A stretch of 10,139 nt of DNA from Desulfobulbaceae bacterium (lineage in GTDB: Bacteria > Desulfobacterota > Desulfobulbia > Desulfobulbales > Desulfobulbaceae), in assembly GCA_026986885.1 (NCBI GenBank), contig JALSNT010000400.1, positions 1 through 10,139 on the forward strand, read 5' to 3'. Every line of letters begins with the position of its first letter. Within the stretch, counting starts at the first letter, position 1. A program made the translations under genes and the position numbers. The notes under the pieces are model-generated. The model saw only the letters and a list, made by a program, of their open reading frames with translations. It was not told the origin of the DNA and made no database searches. Positions 1 through 7,358 of this stretch are shown here, one piece after another.

Positions 1-1963
1 TGGCGGTGACGATTTCCGCGGCAAGCCGGACGTTATCCTCCGGCGATAATGACTGATGACGGGCGGCATGGTCAGCGGATATTTTGAAGAAACGCCTTGA
101 ATCCGGTTTAAGGGTACTGACGTAATAGCCTGCCGGGGAGCAGAAGGAAACCGGAATATGCCTGCGTGAGCAGGTCTGCAGCAGTTTCGTGGAAAGGGTG
201 CTGGAGCCGAAAATAACAATGCCGCTGATCCGGTGCAGCGGCAGCCGGGACAGCAGGGCGCCCCCCTTTTTTATGACCACCGAGCAGCCGTCTATCCCTA
301 AAAATCCATACTGTTCCTGGATGAACAGGGTTTTTTTCAGCGCGGTCCGTTCAACAAATTCTTCGTCAATCATGGCCCCGAATTCAAGACCTAAAAAGGT
401 AAAGCCCATGTCCAGCGGCTGCAGGCTGGTTTTTTCCTCCTGCAGGGTCAGTTTTAATGGTTCCAGCAGGGCCTTGATGTCGTTGAGCGCGGCTTCGCCT
501 TCCTCTCGGCCTCGCACCATGATGATGCAGTCGTCGCCGTAACGGATTAAGCGGTAACCGAGTCCGGCCATGTTTTCATCAAACGAATCAAGATACAGGT
601 TGGCTAACAGCGGCGACAGAGGGCTGCCCTGCAGCAACCCTTTGTTTCGCTCCAGCCTGCCGTCCGGCCCCTGGAGACCGGTTGTAATACACTGTTTGAG
701 CAGGGCCGTTGTCTGCCGATCCGCCTCCGGCAGGCATGCGTGTAACTTTGCCGACAGGATGGCCCAGTCGATCTGGTCAAAAAACGAGGCAATATCCGTT
801 TTCAGGGCATAGGAGAATCCCTCCCTGTACGCTTCAATAATCATCTTGCGCGCGGTCTGCCGGGATCTGCGGGGCCGATAGCCGACCGCGCTGTCTTCAA
901 ACATCCGGTCCAGAACCGGCTGCAATATTTTCAGCAGAAAATAGTGGACCAGATGGTCCCGGGGAGCAAGCAGGGCAATGGTGCGCAGGGTTCCGCCCTT
1001 TTTGGGGATGTCGGCGGTGGTGGCCGGGGCGGGCACATATTCGCCGTCGAGCAGGGACCGGTGCAGCTCTCCGATGGTCCGGTCCGGCTGCAGCAGCTCA
1101 CCGGCAATGGCTTCCCGGTAATCACTGTGCAGGTCAAGTTCCTGCCGGCAGTGGATGAAAAATTGTCGGTCGGCAAGACGGTTGTCAAAAAACGGTTGTT
1201 CATTACGCAACAGGTAGCGGCCCAGGCCGAATGCCTTGCGCCGGCCGGCGTTCAGCTCGGAACAGATCAGCAGCAGGGGATAGACTGCGGCGATATCACC
1301 CTTGAGGTAGAGCGGGCCGATGGTGCCGTTGAGCAGCTGTTTGCCCTTTCCTCCCGGGGTTCTGGATCGTTCGTAATATTCCCAGTAACAGGGAAGCAGC
1401 CGGACACCGGACCAGGTCGCGGCGTCCACCTTGAGCCGGACCGGAAACAGTTCGGTAATCCTGAACAGGAGCTTGCGAAAAAAAACATCCCGGTCAATCA
1501 GGTGACGGCGGGTCCGTTCCCTGGGAGTAAAGGGAAACGGGGTGATAAAATCAAGACAGATTTCGTCCTGCCCGGTCAGGGGCTGCTCTTTGAGCAGTTC
1601 GGCAAGGTTGCGGCTGCGCGCAGGTTCGGTGCGAACAATGGAGAAATTGTTGCGCCGGTCCTGGAGGTGGACGGCCAGTGCCTTGACAAAGCTGTTGATC
1701 TGCTGCGGGGAAGATTTTGCAAAGACCAGCTCCAGCGGGTAGACCATGTTCTTCAGCACCCGGTCGCCCACCGGCCCGGCCAGGGGATGGTAAAAAAAAT
1801 CGGAGAGGCCGACAGCGCCGGATGCCCTGGCAGCCTCTTTAAAAACAGCGGCGAAAACGGCCAGTGGATGCTGGCGGGCGTAGACATTGCGGGTATTGCG
1901 CAGTTCAACCCGCACGGTATGCCAGCAGAGATCAAAAAGCGGTGAAAAGGGGTCCGGGGCCAT
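1..1963 (-). CDS. cas1: Cas6-reverse transcriptase-Cas1 fusion protein (3' end outside window)
   Basis: This is a three-domain CRISPR adaptation protein, with 654 codons visible. Residues ~1-260 look like a Cas6 RAMP endoribonuclease, with a candidate general-acid/base His32 and a C-terminal glycine-rich loop NAGRRKAFGLGR at 238-249. Residues ~290-550 are a group II-intron-like reverse transcriptase: GYRPRRS at 361, motif A TDIASFFDQIDW with Asp390, motif B QGSP at 445-448, YGDD at 475-478 and FTFLGLEF just after. From Tyr552 the beta-rich N-terminal Cas1 domain begins (YGFLGIDG). The Cas1 catalytic Glu/His/Asp residues lie past the window edge and cannot be judged. ATG 1963 is four bases after the cas2 stop and has no clear Shine-Dalgarno, so translation may be coupled to cas2. 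In characterised homologues RT-Cas1 with Cas2 integrates spacers from DNA and RNA; the Cas6 part presumably cuts pre-crRNA. The domain assignment is secure; activity is inferred. Confidence 0.95.
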   Translation of the reverse strand, partial: MAPDPFSPLFDLCWHTVRVELRNTRNVYARQHPLAVFAAVFKEAARASGAVGLSDFFYHPLAGPVGDRVLKNMVYPLELVFAKSSPQQINSFVKALAVHLQDRRNNFSIVRTEPARSRNLAELLKEQPLTGQDEICLDFITPFPFTPRERTRRHLIDRDVFFRKLLFRITELFPVRLKVDAATWSGVRLLPCYWEYYERSRTPGGKGKQLLNGTIGPLYLKGDIAAVYPLLLICSELNAGRRKAFGLGRYLLRNEQPFFDNRLADRQFFIHCRQELDLHSDYREAIAGELLQPDRTIGELHRSLLDGEYVPAPATTADIPKKGGTLRTIALLAPRDHLVHYFLLKILQPVLDRMFEDSAVGYRPRRSRQTARKMIIEAYREGFSYALKTDIASFFDQIDWAILSAKLHACLPEADRQTTALLKQCITTGLQGPDGRLERNKGLLQGSPLSPLLANLYLDSFDENMAGLGYRLIRYGDDCIIMVRGREEGEAALNDIKALLEPLKLTLQEEKTSLQPLDMGFTFLGLEFGAMIDEEFVERTALKKTLFIQEQYGFLGIDGCSVVIKKGGALLSRLPLHRISGIVIFGSSTLSTKLLQTCSRRHIPVSFCSPAGYYVSTLKPDSRRFFKISADHAARHQSLSPEDNVRLAAEIVTA

Positions 1964-1967
1964 TCGT

Positions 1968-2249
1968 TTACACCACAAAGGCAAAGTCGTTATCCGCAGA
2001 CGGCGGCACTTTGCCGAGACCAATTCGTTTGCTCACCTTGCTGACCCGGTAGATATAGATGAACCCGGTCTCCAGCTCCAGCCGGTCCAGCTCGTCGATC
2101 AGCCGGGCCTTTGCTCTCGGAGAGAGCAGACATTCAAAAACGGATTTCTGCACCCGGAAACCGTAACCGGTCAACAGCCTGCTGACCCGGCTCCGTTCCC
2201 GCTGGTTGCTGATATCGTAGGAGACAATGTATTTACCATAGGCGCTCAT
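1968..2249 (-). CDS. cas2: Cas2, CRISPR adaptation protein
   Basis: This small ferredoxin-fold protein of 93 residues is the normal size for Cas2. It opens with the diagnostic first strand YIVSYDIS, placing the conserved aspartate at residue 12, and continues with GFRVQKSVFEC, the second signature block of the family. Cas2 dimers bridge two Cas1 dimers in the spacer integrase; here the partner is the Cas6-RT-Cas1 fusion that starts four bases downstream. The gene begins 20 bp after the cas5-like stop. Upstream of ATG 2249 there is no strong Shine-Dalgarno, but no better start exists because the Cas2 fold begins at once. Expression is probably through the operon transcript. Confidence 0.95.
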   Translation of the reverse strand: MSAYGKYIVSYDISNQRERSRVSRLLTGYGFRVQKSVFECLLSPRAKARLIDELDRLELETGFIYIYRVSKVSKRIGLGKVPPSADNDFAFVV

Positions 2250-2269
2250 GGGAAACAGGGGCGAAGTCG

Positions 2270-3193
2270 TCAGCCGCCTTTCAGCCTGACCGTGCCGTGC
2301 CGGTAACCGTCGTCATCGCTGTATACCGGTTCAAGGCAGGGGAGTTCGTCCAGCTGCCAGCCCGGCGCAAGGTGATCGCCCCAGTCGACAAAATGCTGAC
2401 CGAATCCCTTGAAGGAGCCATTTTTCTTGCCGTCGGCAGCCCTGGTGCGCCGCAGGACAATACGCTCCAGGTTGCCGGAGGGGTGTGACCGGTCTCCTTC
2501 AAGGCAAAGCAGATGATGGCGGGCGAGCCGGCTGCCTGGTTTCCAGGAAGCAATCCGCTCACAGGATATTTCCGCGCCGCTCACCTGCCGGTTGCCGCCG
2601 ATCTTTAATATATCGCCTTTTACAAGCGGAAATTTTGTGTTCTTCCCTGCCTGCCAGTAAAGCAGCCCCTGGAGCCGAAAGGGACGGTTTGGGTCAAACC
2701 TGACTATTTCATGTAAAAACAGGCGGCCCAGATTGTCTGCTGAACCGGAAGAAAGTCTGGTTACCCCATGCCGGAAGGCCATGGGGTGCATGTCCGGCTG
2801 ATTGACGGCCGCGCTTTGTCCTGTTTTTTTCTTCTGCCAGCAATAGCGAATTGCTCCGTCCGCTTGCCTGGACGGTAGAAAACCATATTCACCGTCACCC
2901 CCGTTGGCGATGAGACAGAAATGGCCTAACCAGCATTTTTCATTGAGTTGGCTGCCGAGTTCCCCCCAGTCTCCCGACCAGCGGCCGCTGCGCTTGAGAA
3001 AAACCGTCAGGGCCCCCCACAGGGTCCAGCCGGGCAGATAGGGGCGACCGGGCAAAACAAACCCCCACCTGCCGGAACCGACATGAAGATTACCGGTCAA
3101 CAGAAAGGTAATTTGATACCAGCCATCTTTTTTTAGAACCGGGATATTTTTTTTGGGCTGTTTTTTATGAGCCTTCTTTCTGGGTCTTGGCAT
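2270..3193 (-). CDS. RAMP protein, probable Cas5/Cmr3-type effector subunit
   Basis: This RAMP-superfamily protein of about 307 residues begins MPRPRKKAHKKQPKK, a very basic tail. Next comes a first RRM-like strand and loop (GNLHVGSGRWG) and the RAMP helix motif YLPGWTLWGAL at ~52-62. The segment around 141-164 (RHGVTRLSSGSADNLGRLF) resembles the 'T-type' loop of Cmr3/Csx10 proteins, which favours Cas5. Its slot, after cmr5 as the last effector gene, is where I recall cmr3 in subtype III-C. A Cas5 subunit caps the crRNA 5' handle beside Cas10. Cmr6 is the main alternative, because III-B operons often end with it. The start is uncertain: ATG 3193 overlaps cmr5 by 29 bp; ATG 3205 and TTG 3232 are also in frame, and none has a convincing ribosome site. 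Being a RAMP is well supported; the subunit name is less so. Confidence 0.72.
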   Translation of the reverse strand: MPRPRKKAHKKQPKKNIPVLKKDGWYQITFLLTGNLHVGSGRWGFVLPGRPYLPGWTLWGALTVFLKRSGRWSGDWGELGSQLNEKCWLGHFCLIANGGDGEYGFLPSRQADGAIRYCWQKKKTGQSAAVNQPDMHPMAFRHGVTRLSSGSADNLGRLFLHEIVRFDPNRPFRLQGLLYWQAGKNTKFPLVKGDILKIGGNRQVSGAEISCERIASWKPGSRLARHHLLCLEGDRSHPSGNLERIVLRRTRAADGKKNGSFKGFGQHFVDWGDHLAPGWQLDELPCLEPVYSDDDGYRHGTVRLKGG

Positions 3194-3491
3194 AATATTT
3201 CGCATAGCGCAGGCAGCGCATGAGGTCTTCAATCCGTGACCAGGTATCGGTTATTGGGGCCGGTTCCATATCTCTCTTGATTTTTCCACCCACAACGCAG
3301 CGGATAAATCCACGTTCCTCGTCATTGGTGGCTATCCACAGATCCAACCCTGCTGGGCCGAGCTGCCGCAGTACAATCATGGCGCTGCTTAATATGGAAA
3401 CCACGTTGCCCTTTTTGCTGTTTTTCCATTGGTCATACAGGGCAATGCCCTGGTTCAGACACCTGGGTTCCTGGTAAGTAAAAGAAGTCAT
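3165..3491 (-). CDS. cmr5: Cmr5/Cas11-like small effector subunit
   Basis: This 108-residue, mostly helical protein sits between cmr4 and a RAMP gene, the usual slot for the Cmr5 (Cas11) small subunit. Its size is slightly below the usual 110-150. The N-terminal helix (LNQGIALYDQWKNSKK) and the C-terminal arginine/tyrosine-rich helix (RCLRYAKYYAKTQ) fit the Cmr5 pattern, where the helical bundle lines the inner belly of the complex and contacts target RNA. ATG 3491 overlaps the cmr4 stop as ATGA, and a GGAG sits about 10 bases upstream inside cmr4. The name rests on context and overall helical character more than on a catalytic motif, as Cmr5 has none. Confidence 0.82.
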   Translation of the reverse strand: MTSFTYQEPRCLNQGIALYDQWKNSKKGNVVSILSSAMIVLRQLGPAGLDLWIATNDEERGFIRCVVGGKIKRDMEPAPITDTWSRIEDLMRCLRYAKYYAKTQKEGS

Positions 3492-4546
3492 GCGCTTTTG
3501 TCTCCGTCTGGTTCCGGGCGCTGCAACTGTTCCATCAGGATTGAACCAAGCCCCCTGGTCTGCAGGCCGCCGATACCCATGCGGGCCAGCCCCTCTCCGG
3601 CAAGATCACAGACCGCTTCCAGAGAGGACAGGTCACCGTCGGCCTCGAAACCGCTGTTATCCACGGATAAACGGCTGTAGAGCAGACTGTTGCGCGGCAG
3701 GGCTTCGTAACTGAACAGGGCGCCGTCGGCCACGGCTCCGGTTGCCGGATCAACCCGGTTGCAGGTGCGCCGTTCCAGGCAGGTCTCCACCACCCGGTAG
3801 AAGTTGGTTTCATCGAGCAGGATGGTATGGCCGGCAATGTAACGCCAGTATTTTTTATCAGGGAAGCATATTTCTTTTTCTTTTAGATTTTCAAGTATTT
3901 TTGAAACATCCTTATCTTCTGAACTCGCTTCCATGGCGCTGATTTCCATCCAGCCCACCACCAGCCGGCTGATGTCCGGGTTCACGGTCAGGGCAAGATC
4001 ATCGGCCGGGTACGGACCGGATACCCACCGGCCGGAGGGGACGTTTTCCGGCTTCATATCCAGATACGCGGCAGCCCTGGCCGGGGTGGAAAACCAGTAC
4101 GTTCCTCTGTTGGTCATGGCCGGAAAAAAGGCAAGCCTTGCGTCTCGGAACCAGATTCTGCCTTCATGACCTTTGATATCTTCGCCGCTTTTCAGCTTCA
4201 GGGAAGGATAGCCGAAGGCCCGGCACAGAGGACAGGTTTTTATTTTACAGAAGCTGTCTCTGGTCAGTTGCTCCTCTTCCATACCAGGGGCAGGCCCGTC
4301 CTGGGCTGCGGGCTGTTCACCCGGACAGGGCTTTTCCTTTTGCCCCTGCATCTTCAGTTTCCAGGCAGCATGGCCGCGAAACGCGCCCTTGAGCGCCGTG
4401 CCGGGGATGCGCGGCACCCCGGTTTCCTCTTCCCTGTCAATGGGCAGGTCGACCTCGCCCATGATGTTCTGACCCACCCCGATGTGAAGCGGATCAAGGG
4501 TAAACATCCTGAGCAGATGTTCCTTGAATAATGGTGATTCCGCCAC
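3488..4546 (-). CDS. cmr4: Cmr4, Cas7-type backbone subunit and target-RNA nuclease
   Basis: This is a clear Cmr4 by its N-terminal block: PLHIGVGQ, then GEVDLPIDRE, then IPGTALKGAFR (residues ~47-57 from the start used here). The Asp in GEVDLPI (Asp33) aligns with Asp26 of Pyrococcus furiosus Cmr4, the residue needed for cutting target RNA at 6-nt steps. Further family marks are RDARLAFFPAM, the segment DPATGAVADGALFSYEALP, and the closing glycine-rich GIGGLQTRGLGS at ~324-335. An insertion with CPLC (Cys105/Cys108, plus Cys100) could bind metal; that is speculative. I chose GTG 4546 over ATG 4567 because a perfect AGGAGG lies six bases before the GTG, while ATG 4567, which overlaps the cas10 stop, has no ribosome site. 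From the ATG the protein would be 359 residues rather than 352. The gene ends in an ATGA overlap with cmr5. Confidence 0.93.
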   Translation of the reverse strand: MAESPLFKEHLLRMFTLDPLHIGVGQNIMGEVDLPIDREEETGVPRIPGTALKGAFRGHAAWKLKMQGQKEKPCPGEQPAAQDGPAPGMEEEQLTRDSFCKIKTCPLCRAFGYPSLKLKSGEDIKGHEGRIWFRDARLAFFPAMTNRGTYWFSTPARAAAYLDMKPENVPSGRWVSGPYPADDLALTVNPDISRLVVGWMEISAMEASSEDKDVSKILENLKEKEICFPDKKYWRYIAGHTILLDETNFYRVVETCLERRTCNRVDPATGAVADGALFSYEALPRNSLLYSRLSVDNSGFEADGDLSSLEAVCDLAGEGLARMGIGGLQTRGLGSILMEQLQRPEPDGDKSA

Positions 4547-4552
4547 CTCTTT

Positions 4553-4558
4553 CCTCCT
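4553..4558 (-). promoter_or_regulatory. Strong ribosome binding site for cmr4
   Basis: The minus strand reads AGGAGG followed by six bases and GTG at 4546. It is the best Shine-Dalgarno in the operon and lies just downstream of the alternative ATG 4567, so it decides the cmr4 start. A strong site here fits the need for several Cmr4 copies per effector complex. Confidence 0.75.
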
Positions 4559-4563
4559 CTGTA

Positions 4564-7353
4564 TCATGTTTGCAAAAGCCGCTTTTCCACCATAGACGCC
4601 AGAAACAAAGCGCCGTTCATGCAGCTTTCGACCAGCAGGTTCCTGTCATCTTCTTCCATTGTTTCCCAGCCGCCGGGGCCGAAACGGGACGGGTCACGCC
4701 ACAGTGTTTCCATGCTTCTGCGGAGAAACTCTTCTTTTTCCGGCTCGTCCGGGCCGGGCAGGTCATGGCGGCGCCACAGTTTTTCCCGGTGGGCAATGAT
4801 GGAACGTAATCTGCGCCGCTGGGTCAGTGAAATACGGGATTCAAGCCGAAGAAGTTTTTTTATCTGCGGCCAGTAATCAAGGGGAATGTCGTGACATCGG
4901 CAGAGGTCAAGATCCTCCGACAAGACAGAAAGCTCGTCCAGGCAGAATCCGGAGTTGATTTCCACAATGGCCAGCCTGTTGTCCACCATGTAGACTGTCT
5001 GACAATCCGTACCGGAAAAATCACCGGCGAATTTCCATTCAGGAGGGGACAGGGCGGTCATGATATTGGCGTGGAAATAGTCATTGCCCTTGAAGTCTTC
5101 TAATACATCACCAGGCTGAAACTCCTGAACCCAGGTAAGGGGCATGGGATGGGTGAATTTTCTTTTCCTGCCCCAGGGGCCGCGCCCCGTGTCCGTCTGG
5201 CGAATCTGGTAGCGGCACAGGGTGTTTTGTTCCCGCCTCCGTACTGTTGTCTTCCGAAATTTCTTTTGCAGGCAGCTTTCTTTCAGCCTGCGGGCGCCAT
5301 CCAGCACCAGGTAAACAGGCGCCCGGAAAGGAAAAATACACAGGGATACATGAAACGGCATCCGGCCGTTGACCCTGCCGAATTCCATGCTGAATTTTTC
5401 ATACACCAGGTTAAGCGCCTTGCCCGCCAGGTTTGCCGGCAGGATAATCTGCATATCCTGGGGTTGCAGGAAAATGGTGCGCATCCTGTATGGCTGTCCC
5501 GACTCCCCTTTGCATGCCCCCTGTATCTCCTCCCTGAGCTCCTCCATAAAAAGAGTTGTGGTACGCCAGATACGGCGGAAACGACCGAATGAATTGTAGC
5601 GCTGATAATGATGTTGCCGCTCTTTGTTTAGGTTTGCCGCTGTCTGTTTCTTAGAGAAAGAGAAAATCCCGGAATTGGTCTCCTCGGCCAGCCAGTTGGC
5701 AAGATCAAAACCGACGGACAACAGCGCCATCCGGTTATCAGAAGAATATCGGGCCAGTTTTTCAATATCACCGATTTCATCCCCGGATACCCGGTGCCCC
5801 TGTACCCGTTGTTCACAGGTGTCGCATTTCCGATGTTTGCGGGTTCTGTTGCCCTGTTGCAGACTGCAGATTCCGCAGAGGTCGTCACTGATTTTCCCCG
5901 GTTGCGGGTCGCAGGGCTTGAAAAATCGGGTTTTTTCTCCATCACCGTCCCTGTCCGCTGCCATGGAAAGAAAGGATATCTCCCGTGACCAGTCAATGGC
6001 CTTTGCCAGCCGGTTGAGTTTTTTCAGAACCGGGGCATACCGGCAGCCGACCAGCAGTTCCCTGCCGAATAGTATTGGATCGGCTTTCAGCGCCTCCCTG
6101 GTTTTGTGGAAAAGCCACTCGACAAAATCAAGGCAGGATATCCCTTTCGCACCTCCTTTCAGCCACCGGACCCGGCCATCCTGATCATCAACAACCCAGC
6201 GCCGGGTCGGGTCACCCAGCATGGGCACAATGACATGCACACCGTGCTGGTCCCGGTACACCTCTCCGCCTACGGGATATTCATGGGTAAAGATCCGGAC
6301 AAAAACATCAAACAGTTTCTGTACTTCTTCCCTGATTGCGGTAATGTCTTTCAGCTCCAGGGCCATGGCATCGAGCATGCCGGAGTTGACCGCGCAGGTA
6401 AATACGGCAAAACCAGTCTGCCCGCAGGGTGTTTCCGGATCGTCGGAAATATTCCTTGTCGGCAGGCAATACCGGATTGCCCGGTCTTCCGGCCTGACGG
6501 CTGTTTCCAGCGCCACCCGCGCTCCCTGGGCCACAGCCAGGGCAGCCGTGGACAGGGAGTGGTCGGCCAGGGTTACATCGTTGATGGGCCTGCTGGTGCG
6601 AATGATGGTTTGCCGGAAGGCCGGGGTCAGTTCTCTGCTCAGTGTTTCCGCCTGCTCCATGCAGTCGGTAATGTCCCGCACCTTAGCAGCTAAATCGACC
6701 GGAACAGCATTTTCAGCGGCATCTATTGCGACTTTCCGTTCATGGCCGAAGGGAGTGGCGATCAAAACCTTGTTATCTGCAACTGTCTCGGGCGTGTGGT
6801 GTCCATGGTATCGTTTGCCTATGGCGGTTGAAAACTGGTTTTCCGTCTCATATTGGGTGTCCAGTCCGTCAACCCCGGCCGTGCCGGCGGTAAAAAGCAG
6901 AAGCGCGGTGGCAGCCTTGTTTAACAGGTAACCCGGATAATCATGGTGGTATACAGCAAAATCATACCAGGAGGCAAGGGGTCGTGAGGTCCCGGATAAA
7001 GTCTGTATTCTCTCATTGTTATCACGACAGCATAACCAGACCTTGTCAACCGGGAAATCGAGTTTTTCGGGTTGGTCCGGCTGCCGGAAAAATCCTTTCC
7101 AGGTGATTATATATTTTTCCCTGGTCGGCCAGTAAAGGTCCGCATATTCATCAGGTGCCTTTGTTGTATGGTTATGGCCCAAATAGTCACCGGCAGGTCC
7201 CCCGCCTCCCAGCAGAGACCAGCGCAGGTAATCGGCAAAAATTTTGTCCAGGTCATGAAAAAAGGCGTTAATTCGCACATTGGCCAGGAATGGCCGGTGA
7301 TCATGTAACGCCTTTTCAATTTCCCGGTGCCGGGATGGGGTTGGTACGGGCAT
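4564..7353 (-). CDS. cas10: Cas10, large effector subunit (III-C/Csx11-like, degenerate cyclase site)
   Basis: This 929-residue protein is the signature large subunit of type III complexes. The N-terminal HD-like domain has FHDLDK (His33-Asp34), with a later DVTLADHS at ~260-266 that may supply further metal ligands. The first palm-like domain is around 315-377. A treble-clef-type zinc finger is formed by Cys493/Cys496 and Cys510/Cys513. The second palm covers ~542-690. Where active Cas10 has GGDD, this protein reads FLQPQDMQIILPA (Gln630-Pro-Gln-Asp633), and the strand that usually carries a metal-binding Asp reads VGFDLANWL. Cyclic oligoadenylate synthesis is therefore unlikely. The length, divergence and inactive palm fit Csx11-type Cas10 of subtype III-C as I remember it. 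The HD motif suggests that crRNA/target-activated ssDNase activity may remain. GGAG lies nine bases before ATG 7353; the gene starts five bases after the upstream stop. Confidence 0.93.
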   Translation of the reverse strand: MPVPTPSRHREIEKALHDHRPFLANVRINAFFHDLDKIFADYLRWSLLGGGGPAGDYLGHNHTTKAPDEYADLYWPTREKYIITWKGFFRQPDQPEKLDFPVDKVWLCCRDNNERIQTLSGTSRPLASWYDFAVYHHDYPGYLLNKAATALLLFTAGTAGVDGLDTQYETENQFSTAIGKRYHGHHTPETVADNKVLIATPFGHERKVAIDAAENAVPVDLAAKVRDITDCMEQAETLSRELTPAFRQTIIRTSRPINDVTLADHSLSTAALAVAQGARVALETAVRPEDRAIRYCLPTRNISDDPETPCGQTGFAVFTCAVNSGMLDAMALELKDITAIREEVQKLFDVFVRIFTHEYPVGGEVYRDQHGVHVIVPMLGDPTRRWVVDDQDGRVRWLKGGAKGISCLDFVEWLFHKTREALKADPILFGRELLVGCRYAPVLKKLNRLAKAIDWSREISFLSMAADRDGDGEKTRFFKPCDPQPGKISDDLCGICSLQQGNRTRKHRKCDTCEQRVQGHRVSGDEIGDIEKLARYSSDNRMALLSVGFDLANWLAEETNSGIFSFSKKQTAANLNKERQHHYQRYNSFGRFRRIWRTTTLFMEELREEIQGACKGESGQPYRMRTIFLQPQDMQIILPANLAGKALNLVYEKFSMEFGRVNGRMPFHVSLCIFPFRAPVYLVLDGARRLKESCLQKKFRKTTVRRREQNTLCRYQIRQTDTGRGPWGRKRKFTHPMPLTWVQEFQPGDVLEDFKGNDYFHANIMTALSPPEWKFAGDFSGTDCQTVYMVDNRLAIVEINSGFCLDELSVLSEDLDLCRCHDIPLDYWPQIKKLLRLESRISLTQRRRLRSIIAHREKLWRRHDLPGPDEPEKEEFLRRSMETLWRDPSRFGPGGWETMEEDDRNLLVESCMNGALFLASMVEKRLLQT

Positions 7354-7358
7354 GGTCG

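Noticed and set aside
944..1945. 333-residue open frame on the plus strand
   Set aside because: It lies fully opposite the Cas6-RT-Cas1 frame, whose motifs are unmistakable; its translation has no recognisable domain.
4547..4567. ATG 4567 as cmr4 start, overlapping the cas10 stop as ATGA
   Set aside because: The overlap is typical of this operon, but the perfect AGGAGG lies downstream of this ATG and is correctly spaced for GTG 4546. Kept as an alternative.
5149..6931. Several plus-strand frames of 147-236 residues
   Set aside because: They are shadows of the GC-rich cas10 gene and have no domain signatures.
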